Origin: Stentor coeruleus
Taxonomy: Eukaryota; Ciliophora; Heterotrichea; Heterotrichida; Stentoridae
Direction of reading: 5' to 3'
DNA length: 64,000 nt
NCBI GenBank assembly: GCA_001970955.1
Contig: MPUH01000055.1
Location: forward strand, 62,001-126,000
Positions 30,893 to 42,707 of this stretch are shown in pieces; the first letter of the stretch is position 1, and every line of letters starts with the position of its first letter. The position numbers and the translations under genes are program-made. The notes beneath the pieces were generated by a model, which was not told where the DNA came from, made no database searches, and was given only the letters and a program-made list of their open reading frames with translations.

Positions 30893-31615
30893 CTACTTGC
30901 ACTTTGCTATAACTAAAGCACAAATTGGGCATTTATGTACTCTTAAATTTCCAAGCCAGGTAGGTAATGAGCAGCACGAAAACAAACTACTAAAAATTTG
31001 TAAAATGCCCGTTGAAATATGTGAACTCTGAATCTCCAAAGTAGTATGAATATCTTTTTTGCAATTCTTACAATAAGCCATGCAAGGCGAATTTTCTAAA
31101 AAAGGAAGCGATTCTCTATTTTTAATATCCGAAGCACAAATCTGAGGCTGAAACCTTGAGTCTCTAAAATACTTTTCCTCTTCAGACCCCATATAAATAA
31201 CAGAATCAGCATCACTTATATTTTTTCTATGGCTTTGTTGCTTCAATTCAAAAATCACCTGATTTTTCACAGACTTTCTTTCAGGTTTTTCTTTTTTCTC
31301 AATGAACTGAAGAACTTCATCGATTTTTTTTATAGGTTTTATCTTTTTTTGATCTTTTTCAAAGACTTTCCCTGTATTGTAGTATAAGAATTTTTTGCAA
31401 GGCTGATATTCTTCATCTGAATCTTCATTGGCTTCATCAGACTTTTCGAAAATACTACTTTCGTCATTGTATCTTTTTTCGGAAATTGGAGATGCTGACT
31501 TTGTGCTTGTGTTTTGGAATAAGAAAAATTTATCTTGTTGTGTTTTTTTTGTAAAGGATTCGTCTTGGCTTGAGTAGCCGGCGGAGGTTTTTTTTGATTG
31601 TTTTAAATTAGACAT
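30893..31615 (-). CDS. LITAF-like zinc-domain protein
   Basis: A 240-residue protein. The first ~175 residues are polar, rich in Ser, Lys and Glu and probably disordered. The C-terminus (about 180-240) carries YCKNC, a hydrophobic stretch GILQIFSSLFSCCSLPTWLG, then HKCPICALVIAKCK. A CxxC pair, a membrane-dipping hydrophobic part and HxCPxC are the LITAF/SIMPLE pattern, which zinc-folds and anchors proteins to endosomal membranes. Usually the domain is in short proteins; here it sits behind a long acidic tail. ATG at 31615; TAG end 74 bases upstream of the PKG start. Confidence 0.7.
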   Translation of the reverse strand: MSNLKQSKKTSAGYSSQDESFTKKTQQDKFFLFQNTSTKSASPISEKRYNDESSIFEKSDEANEDSDEEYQPCKKFLYYNTGKVFEKDQKKIKPIKKIDEVLQFIEKKEKPERKSVKNQVIFELKQQSHRKNISDADSVIYMGSEEEKYFRDSRFQPQICASDIKNRESLPFLENSPCMAYCKNCKKDIHTTLEIQSSHISTGILQIFSSLFSCCSLPTWLGNLRVHKCPICALVIAKCK

Positions 31616-32347
31616 ATTGGGAATTTTAATATTAGGATTTGGGTTTAGGTATTTGCGTGGAATTACGAAAAAGGTGATTTTTTTATATGTATAAGATGAG
31701 TTTGGATGGTGGAAATTGTTAGATTATTTTTATGAAGAGTTTTTTTTTGGATGCTGGTTTTTGAAATAACTTTATATCTGCGTTAAAAATAGTCTTGGGG
31801 AAATTATGGATTTTTTGGTGGAAAATAAAGATGTTGTAATTTTAAGATTTGGGAAATGGATGCATATTTATGGGGAAAGGGAATATGCTGATTTAGCACT
31901 TTTTAAGATAGATATTTTTTATATTTTGGCCAGTGTTTTTAAAATCATTCAAAATAAACTTTTTGCATATTATCTTATTGGAAAAATATATATTTCCTAC
32001 AACCCAATTAGTTTAAAAAAAATTTCTTATCCAAAAATGTTTATCTTACAAATTCAAAATTATATCATCCCAGCCTCTTATTCATATTTTCTCATACCCC
32101 TTCACAAATAATCTCTTAAAATATTCATCTGATTTCCTCAATTATCCTCCATCATAATATTCCATATTTGTCACACTATTTTTTATTACTCTCACTAAAC
32201 CTAAGCCTTACAATAAAAATCACTCTTTAACCTCATCATCAACAATACAACATCTTCTCTATTCTCATCTTCAAATCAAATCAAGTGTTTCATATTTCAT
32301 ATATTCATCTAAGTTAATTTATTGATATTATAAAATTCTAGTATAAT
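31616..32347. other. Divergent promoter region, 730 bp
   Basis: Lies between the starts of the LITAF-like gene (minus) and calcineurin A (plus). A 101-codon open frame at 31806-32111 has no recognisable domain and AT-driven composition. No other signal is seen. Confidence 0.55.
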
Positions 32348-33754
32348 ATGGAACCACTAAAAGATCCACTCAACGACCGAGTTGTAAGCCAACTTCCACT
32401 TCCACCTCAACGTTCTCTACCTATGGACATGCTAATCAAGCCATTTTCCAATCTCCCTTGTTGGAAATTTTTAAAAGACCATCTATCTCAAGAAGGGAAA
32501 CTTTCAAAATCCTCTGTAATTTTTCTGATATCCCAAGCAAGATTTCTATTTGAAACCGAGTCTAACATAATAGAACTCTTTGATCCAGTAGTAATAGTTG
32601 GTGATCTTCATGGACAGTTTTATGACCTGCTTAAAATTTTAGAAGTCGGAGGAAATCCAGAAAACACAAAATACATATTTTTAGGGGATTATGTTGATCG
32701 AGGGCATTTTTCCTTAGAAATCATCCTCCTTTTATATGCGATTAAGATAAATTTCCCTCATACATTTTATTTACTCCGTGGAAATCATGAAACGCGACAA
32801 ATGACATCACATTTCAATTTCCGTAAGGAAGTTGTTTATAAGTATGACTTAGAAACTTATGAAATTATTATGGAGAGCTTTGATGCTATGCCTTTAGCTT
32901 GTGTAGTTAATGGGAAATTTTTCGGTGTCCATGGCGGGATATCAGGTCAGTTAGGTGTTTTGAATGATATCAAGAATATTAATAGGTTTAATGAACCCCC
33001 ACATGATGGATTGTTTTGTGATTTACTATGGTCGGACCCGGTTGATAGCCAGGTTGGAGACCTTTCAGAGAAGTTTGTTTATAATGAAACGAGAAGTTGT
33101 AGTTGTGTTTATGGACTTAAAGCGGCGAGAAGTTTTTTGAAAAATAACGCTTTGACTAGTATTATTCGTGCACATGAAGTACAGATGGATGGGTATAAAA
33201 TGCATATGTGGGATGGGGTACACAAGTTCCCAACAGTGCTGACAATTTTTTCTGCTCCAAATTATTGTGGGACTTACAAAAATAAAGGAGCTATTCTTAG
33301 ACTTGAAGACAGTACTATTGATATCAAACAAATCGACAGAAGTACTGAACCCTTTGTCCTTCCTCATCAATTAGATGTTTTCACTTGGAGTGTTCCATTT
33401 ATTATAGAAAAAACTTTATCCTTTCTAAACACAATCCTTTTACCAAACAATGAAAATGAAGACCAACTACCTGAAGAAAATGAACTTATAGAAAATATGT
33501 TTGAAGAAATGCATGATCACAGAAAAGCTGTCCTTGTTAGTAAAATAAGATCTGCTTCAAAAATGACTAAAATGGTTGAAGAATTTAAAGAAAAACATCT
33601 TCTCACAAAACATCTCAGAAACAACAGCGAAGAAAATACTGGCCCTGGAGAAATGACTGATGAAGAAGAACATGAAATTGAAAGATCATTAAAGATTTTC
33701 TATAGAAGAAAAGCAAAAGATATCGTAAACGAGAAACGACCTCAGCCTAAATAG
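32348..33754 (+). CDS. Calcineurin A-type Ser/Thr phosphatase (PP2B)
   Basis: A 468-residue metallophosphatase. The catalytic core (about residues 55-335) shows GDLHGQ, GDYVDRG, LRGNHE, HGGIS and LLWSDP. The MTSHFNFRKEVVYKYD segment is calcineurin-like. After the core, VFTWSVPFIIEKTLSFL (about 345-365) matches the helix that binds the EF-hand subunit calcineurin B. The basic helix near residues 390-420 (KAVLVSKIRSASKMTKM) is a candidate calmodulin site. It would dephosphorylate targets upon calcium signals. ATG at 32348; convergent with the carbonic-anhydrase-like gene only 40 bases away. Confidence 0.95.
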   Translation: MEPLKDPLNDRVVSQLPLPPQRSLPMDMLIKPFSNLPCWKFLKDHLSQEGKLSKSSVIFLISQARFLFETESNIIELFDPVVIVGDLHGQFYDLLKILEVGGNPENTKYIFLGDYVDRGHFSLEIILLLYAIKINFPHTFYLLRGNHETRQMTSHFNFRKEVVYKYDLETYEIIMESFDAMPLACVVNGKFFGVHGGISGQLGVLNDIKNINRFNEPPHDGLFCDLLWSDPVDSQVGDLSEKFVYNETRSCSCVYGLKAARSFLKNNALTSIIRAHEVQMDGYKMHMWDGVHKFPTVLTIFSAPNYCGTYKNKGAILRLEDSTIDIKQIDRSTEPFVLPHQLDVFTWSVPFIIEKTLSFLNTILLPNNENEDQLPEENELIENMFEEMHDHRKAVLVSKIRSASKMTKMVEEFKEKHLLTKHLRNNSEENTGPGEMTDEEEHEIERSLKIFYRRKAKDIVNEKRPQPK

Positions 33755-33793
33755 TTATTTCTAATAAAATAAATCAATTAAGCCAAAAAACTA

Positions 33794-34600
33794 TTAAAAT
33801 AAACTAATCGCAATCAAATGCAGTCCTCCAATTGTTATAGCAAAAGAATAGTAAACATCCCTAGAATTCAAAAGTTGTATAGCTCGAGAATCTCCAGGCC
33901 CACTAAACGCATCACTGCCTGTTATAAACAAAGCTTTAAAGTAGTTTATCTGATTAAAACTAATCCATTGTTCAGTCTCAAAAACATACCTCAGTACATT
34001 TTCATCACATTCTGGTTCAGAAAAAGACCCGTTATAAAAAAAGTAATAATCATCAGGAGATACAATTGATAATAAATTCACATTTGAATTACCAGGTAAA
34101 ACTGTTTGATTATTTGCTGGAGGTAAATTTGCTACATTTATTGATGTGAAAAAATAACTCTCATCACCAGGTCGAAGCATTACTGAAACTATAGCATAAC
34201 TTGGGAAATCAAATGTGTAGTCGCTATCGTCAACTTTATGATGGATTTGCATTTCCATATGTGTTGGGTAATCTTCGAAATAGTGTTCGGATGGGATGTG
34301 AAAGACGATTCTTGTTGTGAGGAATTTACGATCTTTACTTTTGCTGTCTCTTATTGTTATATATCCGAAATCTCCTTCTATGAACATATATTTACCATTG
34401 TTCACTACGGTTCGGGATGCCGTTTTACCGTAGTAGTATACTTGCATTGTGAATGAGTCTCCGAGGCTTTTGGTATTGGATTTTTTTATGTTGATTGGTG
34501 ATTGAGAAAGCCCATCTGCGCATTTACCACCCCAATTAGTCCCGTTTTGTGAATAGTCCCAAGCATGAGCAGTAAGTAAACTTATAAGAAATAAAATCAT
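33794..34600 (-). CDS. Alpha-carbonic-anhydrase-like protein, zinc ligands altered
   Basis: A 268-residue secreted or GPI-anchored protein. Signal peptide MILFLISLLTAHA; the mature start WDYSQNGTNWGGKC and QSPINI are alpha-CA hallmarks. The zinc-binding FHFHW...E.H pattern reads IVFHIPSEH and MEMQIHH. In this alignment only the middle of the three histidines is kept, so it is probably not an active carbonic anhydrase but a CA-related fold. The hydrophobic C-terminus (SFAITIGGLHLIAISLF) fits a GPI-anchor signal. The role may be surface recognition. The alignment is by eye, and shifting it by two residues could place a histidine differently. Confidence 0.85.
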   Translation of the reverse strand: MILFLISLLTAHAWDYSQNGTNWGGKCADGLSQSPINIKKSNTKSLGDSFTMQVYYYGKTASRTVVNNGKYMFIEGDFGYITIRDSKSKDRKFLTTRIVFHIPSEHYFEDYPTHMEMQIHHKVDDSDYTFDFPSYAIVSVMLRPGDESYFFTSINVANLPPANNQTVLPGNSNVNLLSIVSPDDYYFFYNGSFSEPECDENVLRYVFETEQWISFNQINYFKALFITGSDAFSGPGDSRAIQLLNSRDVYYSFAITIGGLHLIAISLF

Positions 34601-35552
34601 ATTTTATAAAACACATTTTTTTGAATAAAATGATTGAGGTTTAGTTTGAGTTTGAGTTTTAAAAATAATTTTGGTAGGGTTAATGGCTTTTTTAGTATAA
34701 AGGAAATTAATTGTGCTAGTGATTTTTAGGTGTTTTTGTTTGCAGATTTTAAAGTGAAATTGGAAAAAATAGCTGATTTTGATAGGCTTAAGGTATTTTG
34801 CTAATTGAGATTATGTAAAATATATTTATTTTATTTTCATATAAATAATACATCAATTTTATATTAAATGTTGTATATAAAACTACATAAAAATATTTTA
34901 ATTGTTATAAAAAAACCAAGTTTAATATTGATTTATACTATCCTACTAAAAGTATTTTTAGAAATCATATCACTTCTAAAAATTTTATTTTTAAAGTTAA
35001 TTTATTATCGAATATTAAAAGCTAAGGTCGATCCTTTGTTATAGCTAGATAATAATTTTCAAATAAAAAAATCTAAACTTTTGGTAAAACTGCAATTTAA
35101 AAATCATCATCTTGATTTCTTATAATAACACATCTCTAACTTTTTGAAATTAATTTATATTCAAAAAGTATTAAAATATAAAACCAACAATATAGCTTAT
35201 TTCCCAAGATTTAAACATGTCTCCAACAGTAAAAAAAATAATCTCTCATCACAAGAAACTTATAAACTCCCATAAAAACTTTAATAAAACGATTTAAAAT
35301 AATTTTCCTATAACAAGCCCTAGACATATCCAAATATAACAACAATTAAAAATAACACCAAAAATATTCCTCTACTTTTCAATAACAAAAACTCTTTCAT
35401 TTCAATTTATATTTCTCAGCTACATATAATAAAATTCCTCAATTTTCATTTGAAACTAATTTGATTTCTCGATTATAGAATTTATCACATTTAAAAATAT
35501 CTTACATAATATATCCCCACAACTAATTTTACTAAGAAATCTAATAATTAGT
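34601..35552. other. Gene-free stretch, 950 bp
   Basis: AT-rich spacer between the carbonic-anhydrase-like gene start and the end of the CFAP97-like gene. No gene or repeat is seen. Confidence 0.65.
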
Positions 35553-36359
35553 TTATAAGTTTTGATCTTTATATTCGACAAGTATCATATCTTCGCCGTC
35601 CATTTTCAAAGCTGAAATTAGTTTATTAGGATCTTCATGATTACCCATAATTTCAAGAGCTTCTTCATTCCCTATATCAAAACAATAGCTTTCAGGTTTG
35701 TCGATTTTAAAAGCTGAGATTTTATAACCCCTATATGTAGTTTACAATTGAGTTTTGCGGATTTCTACTAAGAATTTTTCCCCGTTGAGGACAATTTTCT
35801 TGTTTAAAAGTAGGTTTGGAGAAGCAAATTTTCTTAATCCTTGAGAGGATTTGGGTGTGTCAGTGTGCTTGCTTGTGTTTTTACTGGATTTAAAACTTTT
35901 CTGAGAGGATCCTAGGGCGTAAGGGTATTCACATATGTTTACAAGCATTTTTTCAACGTTTTTTCTTTGGATATCCCAGCTGCCATGATTATAATTTGAT
36001 TTTTTTCGACTTATTCTTCTCATCATTGCTTGGTTTTCGAGTGCTATTTGGACTAGTTTTCGTTTACGAGCTTCTCTGTTCAGGCTTTTACTGAGTTTTG
36101 GTAACTTTTTTGCTGAGTGGCTTGAGGCTATGTTCGTCATTTTGTCTAAAAGGATTTTGTTTTCTCTCTCTATTTCTGTTATCCTCTCTTCTTGGATCAT
36201 GAAGTTTTTAGCTTTGAACTTTAAATGTGAAAATTGATTTGGGGAACGGATATCTACACGGGATTTTATTTTTCTGAGCTTGTTGATATGAAGATTAAAG
36301 TTCTTTTCATTCCAAAGCTTAGACAGTTTTTTATTACTTACAGGGATGGCTCTGAACAT
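35553..36359 (-). CDS. CFAP97/Hemingway-type ciliary protein
   Basis: A 263-residue protein in two exons. The apparent stop at 35744 lies in a 15-nt intron, GTAAACTACATATAG (35731-35745); splicing adds 59 residues ending ILVEYKDQNL. The region around residues 65-130 (ENKILLDKMTNIAS...SLNREARKRKLVQIALENQA..RRI...YN) fits the KIAA1430/CFAP97 (Hemingway) pattern, a family needed for motile cilia and flagella in animals. Basic and helical, no membrane segment. The added C-terminus is acidic and compact, with no recognised domain. ATG at 36359. Confidence 0.75.
35731..35745 (-). other. 15-nt intron in the CFAP97-like gene
   Basis: GTAAACTACATATAG on the minus strand; its removal joins CAATT to GGGTTATAAA and keeps an open frame for 59 further codons. 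Confidence 0.88.
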
Positions 36360-36994
36360 ATTTACCTTTACATTGTTATTACAAAAATCCTAAATTTATT
36401 CATTTAAATATAGTAACTTAAATACAAAGTATTTAAATAAAAGAACTTGATTTTAGAAAAAATTGTAAATTAAATATAAAATCTTGTCTGATTTCTCTCA
36501 GATTTTTTAACTCTTTATTTATTCTAAGACAGCTACTTCAATGTAAAAAATGATTGTATTTTCAATCAAAAATATTATTTAAGTAGATTTTATATCCAAA
36601 AGTAATCATTAATAATAAATAATAGATTTTAACAAGTTATTATATTAACTCTTAATGATTTCAAACATAAATAATCTAATATATCTTAGCTTAATAAATT
36701 ATTCATTCCATTTACTAATAAACTCTTACAAAATTCCCAACTCATACTATACTTTCTACACAAAATAATCTATAATTTAAACTAATCTTTTTAAAGCTTA
36801 TAAATATTCAATTAAATTATTTCTACAAGCTAAAACAAAATACTTATTATTTCCCAAGCATATTGTTTTTAATCATAAAACCTAATAACCTATCACTTTC
36901 ATTTTACATACACACATATCTTTTTTGAATTATTGAATACCAAATCCCATTTTTATCTATACCAATTTTCTAAATCTATCATCCAACAATAAAA
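36360..36994. other. Gene-free stretch, 635 bp
   Basis: AT-rich spacer upstream of the CFAP97-like gene. Nothing recognised. Confidence 0.6.
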
Positions 36995-37490
36995 ATGCTA
37001 AAATACTCTTATGTTAACACAGGAATTATGGGAGGACTTGAAAGTGGTAAAAAGTATGAATACAAAGTTAGTAATGGGATATTGTTTAGTGACATTTTTT
37101 CATTCCAAGGACGGACCTCCAGGTATTTCTGATAATTCGCAATACTCTGTAGTTATTTATGGAGAAAAATAAAAAACAATGTCATAATTTCTATGTAGAA
37201 ATAAATTATTCAATGGAGACTTAGGTATGAGCGACTAATCATATGAAATCCTTGATGGTATAACCAAAGAACTAAACTGCAATCCTCCTTTATTCATCGT
37301 TCATCTTGGAGACCTTGATAAATACGATGGGTATATTGGTGACTAGTTCGGGCATATGATTGAAGATGTTGCTGGAAATTATGCATATATGACTATAGCT
37401 GGTAGCCATGAAAGAAACTAGAATTTTACTCATTATTCTAACAAATGGAAGACTATTTGGCTTGAATAAAACACATTTATTATGGGAACA
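36995..37490 (+). pseudogene. Purple-acid-phosphatase-type relic
   Basis: A fragment of a metallophosphoesterase of the purple acid phosphatase kind. The first part (YVNTGIMGGLESGKKYEYKV) matches the fibronectin-like region; after a frame change the catalytic part follows: GDLGMSD, HLGDLDKYDGYIGD, AYMTIAGSHERN and NFTHYSN. It is interrupted by in-frame stops at 37236, 37344, 37419 and 37466, all TAA or TAG, and by an odd insert of about 50 bases between IYG and GDLG. None of the stops lies in a frame-keeping 15-nt intron. Both gene ends are missing, so it looks dead. Confidence 0.75.
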
Positions 37491-37562
37491 ATATAGTTCT
37501 GAATGTGAAGATACTGTTATTGATTATATTTATCTAATAAAATCATATAGTTAGTTATGAAA

Positions 37563-38378
37563 TTATATTAGATACTTGTTATATAAAACTGTGAAATTTC
37601 CTGCTTTGTTTCTGATTTTTACAGGGAAGTAAATTCCTGTAAAAAGTGTTTTGGGGATACAAGGGAGGAACCATGAGCATTTGTTATTGCCTAGAACTTG
37701 ACGGATATTTTCAGAACAGTCCCCGGTATCGAATATATTCTGAGTGTTGTTTAGTTCTAAAGTTGTGGCATTGATACTGAGCATCCATATTTGGGTGATT
37801 CCAAAGCCGAGAACATATAATCCAAGAAAATATGCTAGACAGGTTAATGAGATCCATAAAAGTTCATTGTGGTCGATTGTATAGAATGTGCTCATTATTG
37901 CAAGGATTAATAGGGCTAATCCACTATAGATTAAGAATAAAATGAAGGCTTTTTGGTTTTTGAAGCCTACACAATTTGCTATAAATGGGCAGTGGTGATC
38001 GTATCTTAATATGCATTTTTCACATGTACTACAATGATGAGATCTTGCTGGACGATATTTATCACATTTTTTACAAAATGTCACCCTACCTAAAGCGAAG
38101 TCTATTTCAACGTAGTTATCTTGTAAACTTTCTTTTTCTTCTTCTCCTAAGGTATCTGTGGTAAAATTGTCTGGAACGCTTCCTGGGTTTATGAAAACTG
38201 TGAAAAGGAAACAAAGTAAGGACATCGCATAGAATAAATTAAAAACTATGCTTGTGACAATTGCTATGATGATATCTTCAGGTAATAAGAAAACTATATA
38301 GTAATAGTAAGCAAGGACATAGACACCAATAGTAAAGCAACAACTACTATTTATCATACATCGCTGAATACGTCCCAT
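37563..38378 (-). CDS. DHHC palmitoyltransferase
   Basis: A 271-residue S-acyltransferase that adds palmitate to cysteines of membrane proteins. Four membrane segments (about 13-32, 38-62, 148-168 and 172-195) flank the cysteine-rich domain at about 95-145: FCKKCDKYRPARSHHCSTC followed by DHHCPFIANCVG with the catalytic DHHC. TTLE after the fourth segment is the family's TTxE motif. Length is typical of short DHHC enzymes. Substrates could include the MGC-start or Rab-like proteins of the cell, but nothing in the sequence shows this. ATG at 38378. Confidence 0.95.
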   Translation of the reverse strand: MGRIQRCMINSSCCFTIGVYVLAYYYYIVFLLPEDIIIAIVTSIVFNLFYAMSLLCFLFTVFINPGSVPDNFTTDTLGEEEKESLQDNYVEIDFALGRVTFCKKCDKYRPARSHHCSTCEKCILRYDHHCPFIANCVGFKNQKAFILFLIYSGLALLILAIMSTFYTIDHNELLWISLTCLAYFLGLYVLGFGITQIWMLSINATTLELNNTQNIFDTGDCSENIRQVLGNNKCSWFLPCIPKTLFTGIYFPVKIRNKAGNFTVLYNKYLI

Positions 38379-38723
38379 TATAGATTATATTAAATTACTA
38401 TCTGAATCTGAGATATTCTAAATCCTTGAATTATTAAAACTATATTCATCTCTCCAACAAGCCAAATTTTTACAAAGTACCCAATTTATTTTAAGTATAA
38501 AACCAATTACCCCAAAAATATCTCATCAAACCTAAATCCCACAAATACTTAAAAAAAAAAATCACATTAAACTTTTGATATTCTCATCCTAAAATCTTCT
38601 TTCCCCTATCAAACTATTCTAAATCCATTTCCCTACACTTAATAAATTCTTCAAACCCTTTAACTTCTTTATCCAAAAAAAAATTTCCAGCATATATTAT
38701 GAGAAACTAAGTTTAAGTTTTTT
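38379..38723. other. Short spacer, 345 bp
   Basis: AT-rich spacer between the DHHC gene start and the beta-tubulin stop. Nothing recognised. Confidence 0.6.
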
Positions 38724-40087
<1,364 letters not shown>

Positions 40088-40904
40088 TTAAATTATATGA
40101 CAATGGCAGCCATGTAAATAAAGCTCATAAAAGGTATGCGAGGAAAATAATTTTTAAAGATTAAGTTAGATTATGGGGGTTTAAAAGGTTGGGAAGGTTG
40201 GGACATAGGTTGTTTTGAAGTTTTATTAAAGGAGGATTGCTGGTAGGGGAATTTTGTGGAAAAAGGAGGAAGTTTTTGAATATTTGAAAATTTATGTTTT
40301 GATTATATTTGAGGGTGTATGAGTGTGTGGAGGTTGATTTTGGTATGGGTAAGCGATAATGATTAGGGAAAGCTGGTTTTTTGCCTGGGGTAATGAGTTT
40401 TTTTGAAAATTAATGATTTGGTTTTTTTAGACTTATGGGGTTTGTGTTGAAAGTCCCTTTGAGAATCAAAACATCAATTTAAAAATAAAAAGCTCTTCTA
40501 AGCCCTTCAAAAAAATTTCAATATTTTCGCAATTTTCATAATGAAAATACAACAATACTTTTTTTACTCAAATTAACTGATTCTAACAACTACTAGAAGT
40601 GTTTTTCAAAGACCTTTAATCCTTGTTAACATCGCTTATTGTTTCTCCTGTTCTTTATTCAAGAATCTCAAGTAACTTGTAGGCTTTTATTACATATTAC
40701 TAATAATAAATATGTCAACTAAAGTATATATTAAACATTTTCTCAGTTTTCAAGATAGGTTTTTGCTTTTTTTACCAAATAAATATTCTATATATAAAAT
40801 AAAGGGAATTCTTTAGCTAAAAAATATCAAATTTATAAAAAGTATTTAGAAATATGCCCATTGGAAACAGTTCTATTTATAGTTCATAATGAAAATTAAG
40901 ATTA
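40088..40904. other. Gene-free stretch upstream of beta-tubulin
   Basis: The stretch upstream of beta-tubulin (40088-40440) is unusually G-rich on the plus strand, with several GGAGG and TTGGGA words; it probably contains the tubulin promoter. No reading frame is convincing. Confidence 0.5.
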
Positions 40905-41444
40905 TCAAAAGCTAGAATATAATATTTTAATTATTATATATGTTGTATGTTTATGTAAAAGCTTTTTATAATTTTTTATATTATTAGGGTATCGAAAATA
41001 ACATTGTAAGCCTATTAAAAATTGATGGTTATGTTTACTAGCACCAAATTTATATTGGGCAATTATTACTGGATATGTTTTTAATAAGAGTATTGAAAAG
41101 TATGTTTTGTGGGATGAAATNCAAAATAACATTGTAAGCATATTAAAAATTGATGGTTATGTCTACTAGCACCAAATTTATATCGGGCAATTATTACTGG
41201 ATATGTTTTTAATAAGAGTATTGAAAAGTATGTTTTGTGGGATGAAATCGAGTCAAGAACTTCATGATATTTTTTTAATAGCAAGTATTTTTTTAGACTA
41301 TTTTGATAATATTCTATAGAATCCCATTGCTATAAGAAATAAGCATTGGTAATGCTTCTTGGTAATTCAATTTAGTCTAATGATTTATGCTAAACATACT
41401 CTAGTAAGTAAAAAAATATCACCCGCTAACATAATTATATGAAG
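40905..41444 (-). pseudogene. Coding relic, possibly cyclin-like
   Basis: On the minus strand an open stretch reads WDSIEYYQNSLKKYLLLKKY and on through IIAQYKFGASKHNH to a TAG near 40905, with an upstream piece in another frame (AGDIFLLTRVCLA) broken by stops. The W...L..L...I..KY spacing loosely recalls the C-terminal cyclin box, but the match is weak. The N at 41121 and its copies fall inside. Most likely a dead gene. Confidence 0.35.
40993..41249. repeat. Unmerged overlap around the N at 41121
   Basis: About 127 bases left of the N (40993-41120) recur right of it (41122-41249) with about six differences, for example CCTATT versus CATATT and GTTTAC versus GTCTAC. Confidence 0.85.
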
Positions 41445-41897
41445 GAGATTAGAAGTGTTAAAAAGCGCATAAGGTTTTTAACAGTTTCTACTGAAGGTTA
41501 AGATATACGATAAGATAATAATAGATTTATTCATAAAAGTTTATATAAAATTTTGATTAAGGTATGAAGCTAATAACCATATTTGATGTAAAGAACTAAA
41601 CATTTACCAAGATACGATTGTATTAAATAAATATTATATATTTATCTATATCCTAATTATCCTTAATAAAATTCTTATATATACTTTAAAATATCAGAAT
41701 GATTATTTTTAAACCAGATTTCTTATTAAAAACTTAATTTAAAACCCACCTTCACAAAAAAACCACTTAGCAGCAAATACATAAACTCGCATCTTCATAA
41801 AAAACAAACTAATCTAATCATATAAAATAAAAAAATATCACACAATAAAACTTAAACCAAATAAAAAATCTTATTCTAACACAATCTCAAGATAAAA
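41285..41897. other. Spacer upstream of the coiled-coil gene
   Basis: AT-rich; the left part overlaps the relic, the right part should hold the promoter of the coiled-coil gene. Nothing else seen. Confidence 0.5.
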
Positions 41898-42707
41898 ATG
41901 AAAGGTTCTCCTAATAAACCTCCAGCACGCAACGAGGAAATCCCATTGAAAAAGCCTCCAATTCCAAACAATTCACAAATAATTAAAGATATGCATAATA
42001 CTACAGTTCCAGAAATGACCTTAACAAGTTCATCATTTTGTCGAACACCAACTTCCAGGCATAGAAAAGCTCAATCGTGGGTATTATCCCCAAGCAACTT
42101 TTCAAGAATAAGCCCAACAAGTAGGACAAGATTTGACTTTAATCTTCTACCAACAAATACACTTGATGTAAACGCTTGTGAAGCTGAACTAGAACGTGCA
42201 AAAAAAGAGCATAAAAAAGATATAATTCATCAAAGAACAGCATCAAAAGAAGAATGGTATAGATTAAATAAACAAAAACGTAAAAATCAAAATGAAGAAC
42301 TTATTTCTCATGAAAATTATATAGCCAATGAAATTGTTCAGTTTAGGAAATTATCTGAAGATCGTGAACGTAGAAGAAAAATGTCAGAATCTGAATTCAA
42401 AAAAATAGACCAAAAAGTACTTATTGAAGCACGTGAAAGGGTTAAAAGTCAGGAAAGAGAAAAAGATAAAGACTCTTTGAAGAGGAAAAATGAAGAGTTT
42501 TTGAAAAGACAAAAGGAATTAGAAGAGAAAAAACTAGCTGAGAAAAAGGAAAAAGAAGAGAAAAGACGATTACTGATGGAAAATTTAGATATGCAAAGGA
42601 AAATGAAGGAAGAAGCTAAGCTTAGAGAAGCGAGAGAGAGGGAATATGAAAGGGCTCAGTATGCACAAACTTTGAAGAATATGATTGCAAAACAAGCTTT
42701 TGATTGA
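41898..42707 (+). CDS. Basic coiled-coil protein, unknown function
   Basis: A 269-residue protein. Residues 1-90 are polar, with proline, serine and threonine (SPNKPPARNEE; RTPTSRHRKAQ) and probably disordered. Residues 95-265 are a long charged helix of alternating Lys/Arg and Glu (EERERRRKMSE-like runs, KRQKELEEKKLAEKKEKEEK) with no recognised domain. Such trichohyalin-like helices occur in many ciliate cytoskeletal and basal-body proteins, but nothing shows the partner. ATG at 41898 follows an A-rich leader; TGA stop. Confidence 0.75.
   Translation: MKGSPNKPPARNEEIPLKKPPIPNNSQIIKDMHNTTVPEMTLTSSSFCRTPTSRHRKAQSWVLSPSNFSRISPTSRTRFDFNLLPTNTLDVNACEAELERAKKEHKKDIIHQRTASKEEWYRLNKQKRKNQNEELISHENYIANEIVQFRKLSEDRERRRKMSESEFKKIDQKVLIEARERVKSQEREKDKDSLKRKNEEFLKRQKELEEKKLAEKKEKEEKRRLLMENLDMQRKMKEEAKLREAREREYERAQYAQTLKNMIAKQAFD

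Noticed and set aside
31806-32111. A 101-codon open frame between divergent genes
   Set aside because: AT-driven composition, rich in Ile, Phe and Tyr, no domain, lies in a promoter region; probably chance.
37330-37346. 16-nt GT..AG segment in the phosphatase relic as an intron
   Set aside because: Its removal would delete the conserved GYIGD and shift the frame.
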